Shown one piece after another: positions 6,880 through 13,811 of a stretch of 15,238 nucleotides of DNA (within the stretch, counting starts at the first letter, position 1; each line of letters starts with the position of its first letter). Origin of the DNA: an uncultured Gemmatimonadota bacterium. GTDB taxonomy: Bacteria; Gemmatimonadota; Gemmatimonadetes; Gemmatimonadales; GWC2-71-9. Where the stretch lies: contig CAMLLJ010000035.1 in the NCBI GenBank assembly GCA_946480845.1, forward strand, positions 1 through 15,238, given 5' to 3'. A program made the position numbers and the translations under genes. Under the pieces are notes generated by a model, which saw only the letters and a program-made list of their open reading frames with translations, ran no database searches and was not told the DNA's origin.

Positions 6880-6885
6880 TATGAT
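6880..6885 (+). promoter_or_regulatory. Candidate -10 of the topoisomerase IB gene
   Basis: TATGAT matches the sigma-70 -10 consensus at 5 of 6 positions and lies 32 nt before the TTG start and 19 nt before the GGAGG ribosome binding site. No -35 is recognisable at the standard spacing. Confidence 0.35.
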
Positions 6886-6917
6886 GCAGCGCGCCGACCA
6901 TCCACGGAGGTTGCACG

Positions 6918-7964
6918 TTGACGCGTCGCCCCGCCAGCCGCTCGACCGCCCAGCACGCGCCCGAGCCTGCCCACTCGGCAGCGGCCGCCGGCCTGCGCCA
7001 CGTGAGCGACGCGGCGCCGGGCATCTCGCGCCGGCGCGCCGGGCGCGGCTTCACCTACACCGGCCCCGACGGACGGACGGTGCGCGACCGCGCGACGCTC
7101 GCGCGCATCCGCGCGCTGGCCATCCCACCGGCGTGGACCGAGGTGTGGATCGCCGCCGACCCGAAGGGCCACATCCAGGCCACGGGACGCGACGCGCGCC
7201 GCCGCAAGCAGTACCGCTACCACCGGTCGTGGCACGAGGTGCGCCACGAGACCAAGTTCGGCCGCATGCTCGCGTTCAGCGCCGCGCTCCCGAAGATCCG
7301 CCGCGCGCTCGCCGCCGACCTCTCTCTCCCCGGCCTTCCGCGGCGCAAGGTGCTCGCGACGGTGGTGCGGCTGCTCGAGTGCACCCAGATCCGCGTCGGC
7401 AACGACGAGTACGCGCGCGCCAACCGCTCCTACGGCCTCACCACCTTTCGTGACCGGCACGTCGAGGTGAACGGCTCGACGCTGCACTTCGAGTTCCGCG
7501 GCAAGAGCGGCAAGCCGCACACCGTGGACGTCGCCGACCGCCGGCTCGCGCGCATCGTGGCGCGCTGCCAGGCGATCCCGGGCGAGGAGCTGTTCCAGTA
7601 CCTCGACGAGGACGGCGCGCGCCAGACCATCGACTCCGGCGACGTGAACGATTACATCCGCGAGATCGCCGGCGAGGAGTTCACCGCCAAGGACTTCCGC
7701 ACCTGGGCCGGGACGGTGCTCGCGTCGGAGGCGCTGCTCGCCCTCGGCGTGCCGTCGAGCGAGCGCGAGGCGAAGGCCAACATCCTCGCCGCCATCGACA
7801 AGGTCGCGGGCCAGCTCAACAACACCCGGGCGGTGTGCCGGAAGTACTACGTGCACCCCGAGGTGCTCGCCGCCTATGGCGAAGGGGTGCTGGCGGAAGT
7901 GCTGGGCGGGAGGGGGGCGCTGGAGCAGCGGGTGACCAGACTGCTGAAGGCGCGGGCGCGCTGA
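6918..7964 (+). CDS. DNA topoisomerase IB (poxvirus type)
   Basis: Bacterial type IB topoisomerase of 348 residues; it nicks one DNA strand through a 3'-phosphotyrosine and relaxes supercoils without ATP. Family signatures are in order: the N-terminal GRGFTYTGPDGRTVRD region, LAIPPAWTEVWIAADPKGHI near 67, CTQIRVGNDEYARANRSYGL at 155-174 with catalytic R159, FRGKSGKPH with K196, KDFRTWAGT with R261, and nucleophile region VCRKYYVHPEVL, in which Y311 next to VHP is the likely attacking Tyr. Start is TTG 6918, supported by a perfect GGAGG seven nt upstream; no ATG fits in frame. It diverges from the proline dehydrogenase operon and ends 13 nt from a convergent gene, with a GC-rich stem-loop across its stop codon. 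Confidence 0.96.
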   Translation: MTRRPASRSTAQHAPEPAHSAAAAGLRHVSDAAPGISRRRAGRGFTYTGPDGRTVRDRATLARIRALAIPPAWTEVWIAADPKGHIQATGRDARRRKQYRYHRSWHEVRHETKFGRMLAFSAALPKIRRALAADLSLPGLPRRKVLATVVRLLECTQIRVGNDEYARANRSYGLTTFRDRHVEVNGSTLHFEFRGKSGKPHTVDVADRRLARIVARCQAIPGEELFQYLDEDGARQTIDSGDVNDYIREIAGEEFTAKDFRTWAGTVLASEALLALGVPSSEREAKANILAAIDKVAGQLNNTRAVCRKYYVHPEVLAAYGEGVLAEVLGGRGALEQRVTRLLKARAR

Positions 7965-7972
7965 TGCGCGCC
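7955..7972. terminator. Stem-loop across the topoisomerase stop, convergent junction
   Basis: GGCGCGC (7955-7961), loop TGAT containing the stop codon, and GCGCGCC (7966-7972) form a perfect 7-bp stem between the convergent topoisomerase and 131-residue genes. There is no U-tract on either strand, so a bidirectional or Rho-assisted terminator, or mRNA end protection, is only a possibility. Confidence 0.35.
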
Positions 7973-7977
7973 GCGGC

Positions 7978-8373
7978 TCAGAGGGAGAGCTCCTGGTCGC
8001 CGGCCGGGGTGCGTTCGAGCTCGTCGTCGCGGGTGCCCCAGGTGACGTGCACCGATGGGCTCAGCTGCAGGCGCATGGAGCGGAGCGCCGCCTGCTCCTC
8101 GAAGAGGGCGAGCAGCGACACGCGGCCGCGGTACCGGTCCACCGACAGGCCGCGCACGCGGGTGAGGTCGAGGAAGACCAGCTCGCGGCCGTCGCGGGAC
8201 CAGCGCAGCGTCATCGTATGGTAGACGGGCTCGATCACGCACTCGACCCGGTCGGCCCCCGAGGTCGACTCGAAGCTGAGCACGTTAAGCCGCCAGGGCA
8301 GCGCCGGATCGAGGAGCACCGGATCGCAGCCGAAGACCTCCCGCAGCTCCGCCTCTTCGGGAAACGGCTCCAT
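7978..8373 (-). CDS. Hypothetical protein of 131 residues
   Basis: Unrecognised soluble protein. It begins MEPFPEEAELREVFGCDPVL, continues with alternating beta strands (WRLNVLSFES, VECVIEPVYHTMTLRWSRDG, ELVFLDLTRVRGLSV) and ends in a polar tail. No signal peptide, membrane helix or catalytic motif is visible. The GREL-x-FLDL-x-RV-x-GL region suggests a small beta-sandwich or barrel, which is only a guess. ATG 8373 has a good GGGAGG five nt upstream, and the coding is intact and without close rivals on the other strand. It is a single gene, divergent from the TIGR02587-like pair and convergent with the topoisomerase. Confidence 0.8.
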   Translation of the reverse strand: MEPFPEEAELREVFGCDPVLLDPALPWRLNVLSFESTSGADRVECVIEPVYHTMTLRWSRDGRELVFLDLTRVRGLSVDRYRGRVSLLALFEEQAALRSMRLQLSPSVHVTWGTRDDELERTPAGDQELSL

Positions 8374-8426
8374 CGTGCCTCCCGGCTCAGGTGGGACGAA
8401 TACTGCCCGATCCAGGCCCTGCTGCC

Positions 8427-8453
8427 GTGGCCCCCGTCACCGGCGGGGGCCGC
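8427..8453 (+). promoter_or_regulatory. Ten-bp hairpin touching the start codon of the membrane pair
   Basis: GTGGCCCCCG (8427-8436) pairs with CGGGGGCCGC (8444-8453) through nine Watson-Crick pairs and one G-U, closing a 7-nt loop. Its 3' arm contains the only G-rich ribosome-binding candidate and ends directly before GTG 8454. If translation starts there, the hairpin would mask the site and limit translation until opened. If translation starts at GTG 8391, the structure is inside the coding region. Confidence 0.45.
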
Positions 8454-9299
8454 GTGAACCGCGAAGCGGCCCGGACCCTGCGCTTCGGCATCGGGATCGC
8501 GCGGGCGTTCGCGGGCGCCGTGCTCTTCTCCCTGCCGCTGCTCATGACCGTCGAGATGTGGTCGCTGGGCAGCTCGCTCCCGCCCGGGCGGATCGCCCTC
8601 TTCCTCGGCCTCGCCGTCCCGGCCCTCGTGGGGCTCTCCTACATCGCCGGGTTCGAGCCCACCTTCGACCTGCGGGAGGACGCGATGGACGCCATCATCG
8701 CCCTGGGCGTGGGCTGGGCCGCGAGTGCATCGGTCCTCGCCCTCCTCGGCGTGGTGCGGCCCGGCATGGCGCTTCCCGAATCGGTGGGGCGCATCGCCCT
8801 GCAGACGGTCCCGGCGGCCATCGGGGCGATGCTCGCGCGGAGCCAGCTCCGCGCCAACGGATCGGGGGAAGCCGCGGCACTCAAGGAGGAGCTCAGGCGC
8901 CGCGAGTCGAACCACTGGCTGGAGCTCTTCACCATGGGCGTGGGCGCGCTCTTCCTGGCGCTCGCGGTGGCGCCCACGGAGGAGATCCTCATGCTGGCGT
9001 TCACCATGACGGACTGGATGCTCGCCGGGCTCGTCGCGGTGTCACTGGTGACGCTGCACCTGTTCGTGTACGCACTCGATTTCCGGGGCCAGGCCGGCGT
9101 GCCCGAGGGGACCCGGCAGTGGAGCCTGGCACTCCGGTACACGGTGCCCGGCTACGCGCTGGCCCTGCTGGTGAGCCTCTACGTGCTCTGGACCTTCGGC
9201 CGCGCCGACGCGCTCTCCTTCGCGCCGCTCCTCGCCATCACCGTGGTGCTCGGCTTCCCCGCCGCCTTCGGCGCCGCGGCGGCCCGGCTGATCCTGTGA
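8454..9299 (+). CDS. TIGR02587-like (DUF2391) integral membrane protein
   Basis: Polytopic inner-membrane protein of 281 residues with about seven hydrophobic helices, the first two around 11-30 and 43-65, a charged cytoplasmic stretch near 138-158 (SGEAAALKEELRRRESNHWL), then four to five more. The LLMTVEMWSLG segment near residue 30 and overall layout fit the TIGR02587/DUF2391 family of unknown function, recalled from family descriptions rather than searched. As in that family it is immediately followed by a TIGR02588-like gene, here by GTGA overlap. GTG 8454 is chosen because it opens just before the first helix; GTG 8391 would add 21 Pro/Gly-rich residues and is possible. A strong hairpin lies directly before GTG 8454. 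Confidence 0.85.
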   Translation: MNREAARTLRFGIGIARAFAGAVLFSLPLLMTVEMWSLGSSLPPGRIALFLGLAVPALVGLSYIAGFEPTFDLREDAMDAIIALGVGWAASASVLALLGVVRPGMALPESVGRIALQTVPAAIGAMLARSQLRANGSGEAAALKEELRRRESNHWLELFTMGVGALFLALAVAPTEEILMLAFTMTDWMLAGLVAVSLVTLHLFVYALDFRGQAGVPEGTRQWSLALRYTVPGYALALLVSLYVLWTFGRADALSFAPLLAITVVLGFPAAFGAAAARLIL

Positions 9300-9682
9300 C
9301 GCCGAAAGCCGCGGCGAAGGACTCGCGGATCCCGCGCGCCGAGTGGGCGGTCGCGGCGCTGAGCGCGCTGCTCGTCCTCGGCACCATCGCCTGGCTCGCG
9401 GTGCGGGCGATGCGGCCGGCGGCGGAGCCGGCGTTCGCGGTCTCCGTGGACGCCGTCACCGTGCACCAGGGCGGCTGGACCGCGCGCGTGCGCGTCGAGA
9501 ACCGCGGCGACCGCGCCGCCGCCGCCGTCGAGGTGGAAGGCGCGCTCGAGGGCGGCGAAACGAGCGGGTTCACCCTCGACTTCCTCGCCGGCCGCTCCAC
9601 CCGGCACGGCGCCCTCCGCTTCCGTGGCGACCCGCGGCCGGCAGCGCTCACGCTGCGCGTCCGCGGGTATGCCGATCCCTGA
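9296..9682 (+). CDS. TIGR02588-like membrane-anchored partner protein
   Basis: Protein of 128 residues with one N-terminal membrane anchor (about residues 19-39, AEWAVAALSALLVLGTIAWL) and an extracytoplasmic beta domain. That domain begins AFAVSVDAVTVHQGGWTARV and contains RVENRGDRAAAAVEVEGAL and SGFTLDFLAGRSTRHG, ending LRVRGYADP, which resembles a CARDB-like sandwich. The arrangement and the DFLAGRS...RGYADP ending fit TIGR02588, a family of unknown function described as occurring in a two-gene operon with TIGR02587. It starts at GTG 9296, whose GTGA overlaps the upstream stop, so the two are translationally coupled and the products probably interact in the membrane. The assignment is from memory of the families. 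Confidence 0.83.
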   Translation: MTPKAAAKDSRIPRAEWAVAALSALLVLGTIAWLAVRAMRPAAEPAFAVSVDAVTVHQGGWTARVRVENRGDRAAAAVEVEGALEGGETSGFTLDFLAGRSTRHGALRFRGDPRPAALTLRVRGYADP

Positions 9683-9694
9683 CCTGCGCCCGCC

Positions 9695-11266
9695 TCAGCG
9701 CGTGCTGTCGGACGACTTGCGCGCCGGTGTCGCGCATTCCGGCCACTGGGTGGGCTGGCCGTCGCGCGTCGGCATGATGCGCCGCTCGCGCTCCACCTTC
9801 TCCGGGTCCTCCGAGGCCAGGTAGGCCAGCATCGCCGTCAGCGTGGCGTTGTTGCGGATCTCCTCGAAGACGATCTTGTCGAAGGTGTCGCGGTTGGTGT
9901 GCCACGTGTAGGTCCCGTAGTCCCAGCTGATCGAGCCGAGCCCGAAGCCGGGCGCACCATGGCAGATGGCCGACGCCATGTCGCTCCCGCCCCCCGGCGG
10001 CATGCCCGGGACCGACAGCGTGATGTGCTGGGTGATCTCGTTGGGCACCTGGGCCAGCCAGCGGCCCCACCATTCGCCGGCGCGGGTGAGCCCCGAGCCC
10101 GAGATCCGGGTGATCCGCCCGGTGCCGTTGTCCTGGTTGAACAGCGCCTGGAGGCCGGAGACGATCTCGGGATGGTCGGCCATGAAGGCGCGCGAGCCAT
10201 TGAGCCCCTGCTCCTCGCCGCCCCAGTGCCCCACCATGATGGTCCGCTTCGGGCGCGGGTACACCTGCTTCAGGATCCGCATCGCCTCCAGCATGGTGAC
10301 GGTGCCTGTGCCGTTGTCGGTGGCGCCGGAGGAGCCGTCCCACGAATCGAAGTGCGCGGACAGCATCACGTACTCATCCGGCTTCTCGGAGCCGGGAATG
10401 ACCGCGATGGTGTTGAACACGGGGACTTCGCCGAGGGCGCGGGCATCCGACGCCAGCCGGATGACCGGGCCCTGGTTCCGCTCGGCCAGCCGCCAGAGGA
10501 GGCCGTAGTCCTCGCAGCTCACGTCCACCACCGGTGTCGCCGCCACGCGGGTGCCGAAGATCTTCTGCACCCCCCAGCCCTGTGACCAGAGCGAGGTGAC
10601 GATGCCGCGGGCACCGGCGCGCGCGAGCGCATCGTGCAGCGCCGCGGTGGTGAGGCCGGTGCGCCGGGTGCGCGCCGCCCACGCCGCCTGCGCCTTCTGC
10701 CGGTCGTCGCGCAGCTTCTCGTAGAGCTCCGGCGTGGCGAACTCCTTCACGTTCGCGTCGGCGCGGCAGCTCGCCTGCGGCATCGAGGCGAGCACGAACT
10801 TCCCGCGCGCGGACGGCAGCCAGGCCTGGAACGCCGCGGAATCGGCGGGATCCGGGAACGCGACGACCGCGGCCTGCACCGGACGGCCGTTGGTCCCTGC
10901 GCTCCAGGCGAGCACCATCGCCTCCAGGGTGCGCACCCGCGGCTCCACGAGGTCGAGGTGCGTGATGCCGCGCTGCCATCCGCGCCAGGTGCCGTACTGC
11001 TCGTTGCGCGCCTCGATGCCCCACTTCCGGTACATCGACACCAGCCACTCGTTGCCGGCGCGGTGCCCCGGCGAGCCGTTCAGGCGCGGACCGATCGAGT
11101 CGGTGAGCGTCTGCGCCAGCTCCCAGGTCTGCGAGCTGTCCATGCCCAGCTGCCAGATCCGCCGGAGCGTCGCGTCCTCGACGGTGAAGGTCTGCGCCGA
11201 GAGCGGCGCGGCGAGGCACAGCGCGGCGGCGAGCCAGGCGCCGGCCGGTGACGACATCAGTCTCAT
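9695..11266 (-). CDS. Secreted M28-family zinc aminopeptidase
   Basis: Exported di-zinc metallopeptidase of 523 residues. A Sec signal peptide covers residues 1-24, with likely cleavage LSA|Q. A protease-associated-type insert probably occupies about 125-285. The M28 core has all expected ligands: SAHFDSWDGSSGATDNGTG (H305, bridging D317), GHWGGEEQGLNGS (catalytic E351, zinc E352), NQDNGTG (D379) and TYTWHTNRDTF (H456). M28 enzymes release N-terminal amino acids or dipeptides, here presumably in the periplasm or outside. ATG 11266 is chosen because it starts the signal peptide and has AGGAGAG upstream; the open frame extends back to 11572 but crosses the divergent gene's start. It appears monocistronic and converges with the TIGR02588-like gene at 12 nt. 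Confidence 0.94.
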   Translation of the reverse strand: MRLMSSPAGAWLAAALCLAAPLSAQTFTVEDATLRRIWQLGMDSSQTWELAQTLTDSIGPRLNGSPGHRAGNEWLVSMYRKWGIEARNEQYGTWRGWQRGITHLDLVEPRVRTLEAMVLAWSAGTNGRPVQAAVVAFPDPADSAAFQAWLPSARGKFVLASMPQASCRADANVKEFATPELYEKLRDDRQKAQAAWAARTRRTGLTTAALHDALARAGARGIVTSLWSQGWGVQKIFGTRVAATPVVDVSCEDYGLLWRLAERNQGPVIRLASDARALGEVPVFNTIAVIPGSEKPDEYVMLSAHFDSWDGSSGATDNGTGTVTMLEAMRILKQVYPRPKRTIMVGHWGGEEQGLNGSRAFMADHPEIVSGLQALFNQDNGTGRITRISGSGLTRAGEWWGRWLAQVPNEITQHITLSVPGMPPGGGSDMASAICHGAPGFGLGSISWDYGTYTWHTNRDTFDKIVFEEIRNNATLTAMLAYLASEDPEKVERERRIMPTRDGQPTQWPECATPARKSSDSTR

Positions 11267-11295
11267 GCTCTCTCCTGGTGGACTGCGAAGGGTGA

Positions 11296-11367
11296 ATGCG
11301 AACCCGTGCACCGGCGGCGTCTTCTCGCGGCGGGCGGGAACGCGTACCTTTGCCGGCATGCGAACCC
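11296..11367 (+). repeat. Ten-bp direct repeat in the divergent M28/TonB-lipoprotein region
   Basis: ATGCGAACCC occurs at 11296-11305 and again at 11358-11367, 62 bp apart, the second copy forming the first codons of the lipoprotein gene. The copies are in different reading frames. It may be a repeated protein-binding site, a small duplication or coincidence. Confidence 0.35.
11345..11352 (+). promoter_or_regulatory. TACCTTTG element, likely promoter of the TonB-C lipoprotein
   Basis: TACCTTTG is an exact match to the Bacteroidetes -7 consensus TAnnTTTG and ends 5 nt before ATG 11358. Transcription would start at or next to the ATG, giving a leaderless mRNA; consistently, there is no Shine-Dalgarno. 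No clear upstream -33/-35 element is seen. Confidence 0.5.
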
Positions 11368-12227
11368 CGACCTGCGCGCTCCTCGCCGTCGTCCTGCTGG
11401 CCGCCTGCGGCGACTCGGCCGACGGGCCGTTCGCCTTCCGCGGGATGTCTCCCGGGATGTCGTTCGAGCGATTCCGCACCGCCGCCGCGGCGGCCGGCAG
11501 CAACACCATCGAATGCGAGGCGTTCGCCGTGGCGGAGCTGTCGGTGGACCGCCTCTGCGTCTCCCCCGACACGATCGAGGCGATGGTGCGCGTGGCCGGC
11601 GCCGTGGACCCGAACGGCGGCGTGGTGCCCTACCTCGTGGTGCGCGAGGCGATCACCTCGCCGCAGGCGCTGGACCGGCTCGAGCGCCAGTGGGGCGCGC
11701 CCGACACCTCGATCGGCACCGGGCGCCGCTGGGCCCGCGGGCGCTGGATGGCCAACGCCGACACGGCGGCGGACGTGCTCACGGTGTGGCTGAGCGATAC
11801 CGCCACGGAGCGGCGGATCGCCGCGGCGTCGGCGCGGGCGCTCCGGATCCGCTCGGGCGCCGACACGCTGCCGTACTTCAACGACGAAGCGGCGGTACTG
11901 GACTCGCTCAGCGCCCCGGTGGGCGGCATGGCGCCGGTGGCGGCCGCGGACGCCACCCGCAAGCCCGCCATCATCGGCTGCACCGAAGCGCCGGCGCCGC
12001 CGCACCTCGCCACCCTGACCGGCTCGGTGATCGTGGCGTACGCGGCGGACACGGCGGGCACGGTCGAGCCCGCCAGCGTCCGCATCCTGCAGGCGAGCCA
12101 CTCGGGCCTCATCGAGCCGGCGATCGCCACCATCCGCTCCTGCACGCTCCGCCCCGGCCAGCGCGGCGGGCGGCCGGTGCGCACGGTGATCACCCAGCGC
12201 GTGACCTTCCGGCCCGCCGCCCGCTAG
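11358..12227 (+). CDS. Lipoprotein with a TonB C-terminal-like domain
   Basis: Exported lipoprotein of 289 residues. Residues 1-17 form a lipoprotein signal with lipobox LAAC (C17). A middle region (about 25-180, starting PFAFRGMSPGMSFERFRTAA) has two or three Cys and no recognised family. The last 70 residues fit the TonB C-terminal fold: LTGSVIVAYAADTAGTVEPA, SVRILQASHSGLIEPAIATI, then RSCTLRPGQRGGRPVRTVIT and a final RVTF strand. Many such periplasmic proteins in this group are labelled 'energy transducer TonB', but a lipid anchor is not the usual TonB topology and no ExbB/ExbD genes are nearby, so a transport role is unproven. ATG 11358 lies 5 nt after TACCTTTG, suggesting a leaderless mRNA. 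It stands alone, divergent from the M28 gene. Confidence 0.88.
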   Translation: MRTPTCALLAVVLLAACGDSADGPFAFRGMSPGMSFERFRTAAAAAGSNTIECEAFAVAELSVDRLCVSPDTIEAMVRVAGAVDPNGGVVPYLVVREAITSPQALDRLERQWGAPDTSIGTGRRWARGRWMANADTAADVLTVWLSDTATERRIAAASARALRIRSGADTLPYFNDEAAVLDSLSAPVGGMAPVAAADATRKPAIIGCTEAPAPPHLATLTGSVIVAYAADTAGTVEPASVRILQASHSGLIEPAIATIRSCTLRPGQRGGRPVRTVITQRVTFRPAAR

Positions 12228-12240
12228 GCACGACGTCCCG

Positions 12241-12255
12241 CCGCGAGAGCGGTTT
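12241..12255 (+). terminator. Weak candidate terminator after the TonB-C lipoprotein
   Basis: CCGC-GAGA-GCGG (12241-12252) makes a 4-bp stem closed by a GNRA tetraloop and followed by TTT, 14 nt past the stop. The stem is short, so this is a weak call. The rest of the 57-nt convergent gap shows only a minus-strand TATCTTG at 12276-12270 of doubtful meaning. Confidence 0.3.
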
Positions 12256-12284
12256 CATTCAGGGTACGCGCAAGATACGGCCGC

Positions 12285-13784
12285 TCAGGCGCTCCCGGCC
12301 AGCATCCGGGCACCCTCCGCCGCCAGGCCGTCCAGCAGCGCCGCCGCGTGCTGCTCGCTGGAACGCGGGTTCATCACCGTCACCCGGAGCACCCGCCGCC
12401 CACCCAGCATTGTGGTGGTGAGCCATCCCTGCCCCGAGCGGTTGTAGCGCTCGCGAAGCGCGCGGTTGAGCTCGTCGAGCGCGGGACCCTCGGGCACGCC
12501 CGCGGGCGCGTAGCGGAAGCAGAGGATGTTGCACTCCGGCGCGTGCACGGCCTGGAAGTCTCCCCGGCCCTCCACGTCGCGATGCAGCGCCTCGGTCACC
12601 GCCACCAGCCGCTCGTACAGCGCGCCGATGCCGTCCGCGCCGTAGCGCTGCAGCGCCACCCACACCTTGAGTGCATCGAAGCGGCGGGAGCATTGCGCGC
12701 TCCGCGTCCCCTGGTCCCAGCGTCGCCCGTCGCCCCCGTGGAAGAGGTAGGGTGCCCGCTGCGCGAAGGCGGCCTCGAGGTCCCGCTCCTCCCGCACCAG
12801 CACCATCCCCGCCGACAGCGGCACCAGCATCATCTTGTGCGGGTCCCATGCAACCGAGCGGGCGAGCGACAGCCCATCGAGCCGGTGGCGATGCGCCGCC
12901 GAGAGCAGCGCGGAGGCGCCGTGCGCGGCGTCCACGTGGAGCCAGAGCCCGCGCTCGGCGCAGAGCTCCCCGATCCGGCGCAGGTCGTCGAACGAACCGG
13001 TGGCGGTCGAGCCCGCCGTGGCGACGACCGCCATGACGCGCCGGCCCTCGGCGCGCAGCCGGTCGAGCGTGGCGGCGAGCGCATCGGGATCCATCGCCCA
13101 TTCCCGCGACGGCACCGTCACCACGCGCGAGGTGCCAAGCCCCAGCTCGCCCGCGGCGCGGGAGACCGCATAGTGCGCGTGCTCGCCGGCCACGAGCACG
13201 GGCGGATCGGCGCCGACGCCGGCGGTCCACGCATCGGGCAGCACCGCCGCGCGCGCGGCAAGCAGCGCGGTGAACGTCGCTTCGGTGCCGCCGGAGGTCA
13301 GCGTGCCGCCCGCCTCCGGGCCGAAGCCGGCCAGCTGGGCGAGCCAGCGCACGAGCTGCGTCTCCAGCGCCGTGCCGCCGGGCGACATCTCCCGCACCGC
13401 GAGCGAGTTGTTGAGCGCCGACGCCACCACGTCCGACCACACCGCCGCCGGCAGCGGCGCGCTCACCTGGTGGCCGAGGTACATGGGATGCGACAGCCGG
13501 ATGGCGGACGGCAGGATGTCACGGCGGATGCGCTCCACCACTTCGGCGAGCGGCCGGCCCGCCAGCGGCATCGGCTCGGCGAAGCGCGCGGCGAGCGACT
13601 CCGCGGTGTCCGCCGGCGACACGGGCACCGCGGCCGCACCGTTCTCGGCGAGGAAGCCGGCAACCAGCTCGACGAACGGCGCGCCGGCCGCGAACGCGGC
13701 ATCGCGCTCGAGCTCGGCGAGGATGGCTTCGGTCACGGACGGCTCCGGCAGCAGGGGAACGCGGATCGGGCGGGAAAGATACAT
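12285..13784 (-). CDS. PLP-dependent group II decarboxylase
   Basis: Pyridoxal-phosphate decarboxylase of about 499 residues, of the family of aromatic amino acid, glutamate and diaminobutyrate decarboxylases. Key motifs are LTSGGTEATFTALLAAR near 162 (phosphate loop), EHAHYAVSRAA with H204 as ring-stacking His, ATAGSTATGSFDDL near 255, LHVDAAHGA with D285 salt-bridging the pyridine N, and AWDPHKMMLVPLSAG with K317 as Schiff-base Lys. The C-terminal small domain runs to LRVTVMNPRSS. Start choice is uncertain: ATG 13784 is listed, ATG 13793 adds three residues, and GTG 13736 is downstream of a promoter-like TATCTTTC that overlaps ATG 13784. Substrate cannot be told; decarboxylation of glutamate, aromatic or diamino acids are all possible. 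Divergent from a lipoprotein-nagB operon. Confidence 0.92.
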   Translation of the reverse strand: MYLSRPIRVPLLPEPSVTEAILAELERDAAFAAGAPFVELVAGFLAENGAAAVPVSPADTAESLAARFAEPMPLAGRPLAEVVERIRRDILPSAIRLSHPMYLGHQVSAPLPAAVWSDVVASALNNSLAVREMSPGGTALETQLVRWLAQLAGFGPEAGGTLTSGGTEATFTALLAARAAVLPDAWTAGVGADPPVLVAGEHAHYAVSRAAGELGLGTSRVVTVPSREWAMDPDALAATLDRLRAEGRRVMAVVATAGSTATGSFDDLRRIGELCAERGLWLHVDAAHGASALLSAAHRHRLDGLSLARSVAWDPHKMMLVPLSAGMVLVREERDLEAAFAQRAPYLFHGGDGRRWDQGTRSAQCSRRFDALKVWVALQRYGADGIGALYERLVAVTEALHRDVEGRGDFQAVHAPECNILCFRYAPAGVPEGPALDELNRALRERYNRSGQGWLTTTMLGGRRVLRVTVMNPRSSEQHAAALLDGLAAEGARMLAGSA

Positions 13785-13787
13785 TTC
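13774..13787. promoter_or_regulatory. Near-symmetric shared -10 element, decarboxylase and lipoprotein-nagB
   Basis: GAAAGATACATTTC is nearly its own reverse complement. Minus strand reads TATCTTTC (13781-13774) and plus strand TACATTTC (13780-13787), both fitting TAnnTTTC and sharing the central TA. Plus-strand transcription would begin about 18 nt before GTG 13812; minus-strand transcription would begin near 13767, inside the annotated decarboxylase start region, and would favour GTG 13736. Confidence 0.5.
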
Positions 13788-13811
13788 GCGCATCCCAAGC
13801 CGGAGAGCCCC

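Noticed and set aside
9683..9702. Possible terminator hairpin between the convergent TIGR02588-like and M28 genes
   Set aside because: Only a 4-bp GCGC stem with an 8-nt loop and no U-tract; too weak to call.
11267..11572. 102-codon N-terminal extension of the M28 peptidase frame
   Set aside because: It would place the signal peptide internally and run into the divergent lipoprotein gene; ATG 11266 has a good ribosome binding site.
10374..12101. Long minus-strand open frame across the TonB-C lipoprotein and M28 gene
   Set aside because: Composition is a frame-shifted copy of the M28 gene and antisense of the lipoprotein, with no recognisable domain.
12270..12276. Minus-strand TATCTTG in the convergent gap as a promoter
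   Set aside because: It would drive transcription antisense into the 3' end of the lipoprotein gene with no gene to serve; probably chance, although antisense RNA cannot be excluded.
12348..13811. Very long plus-strand open frame in phase with the lipoprotein at 13812
   Set aside because: The first 488 codons are antisense to the PLP decarboxylase. The lipoprotein signal peptide at GTG 13812 marks the true start.
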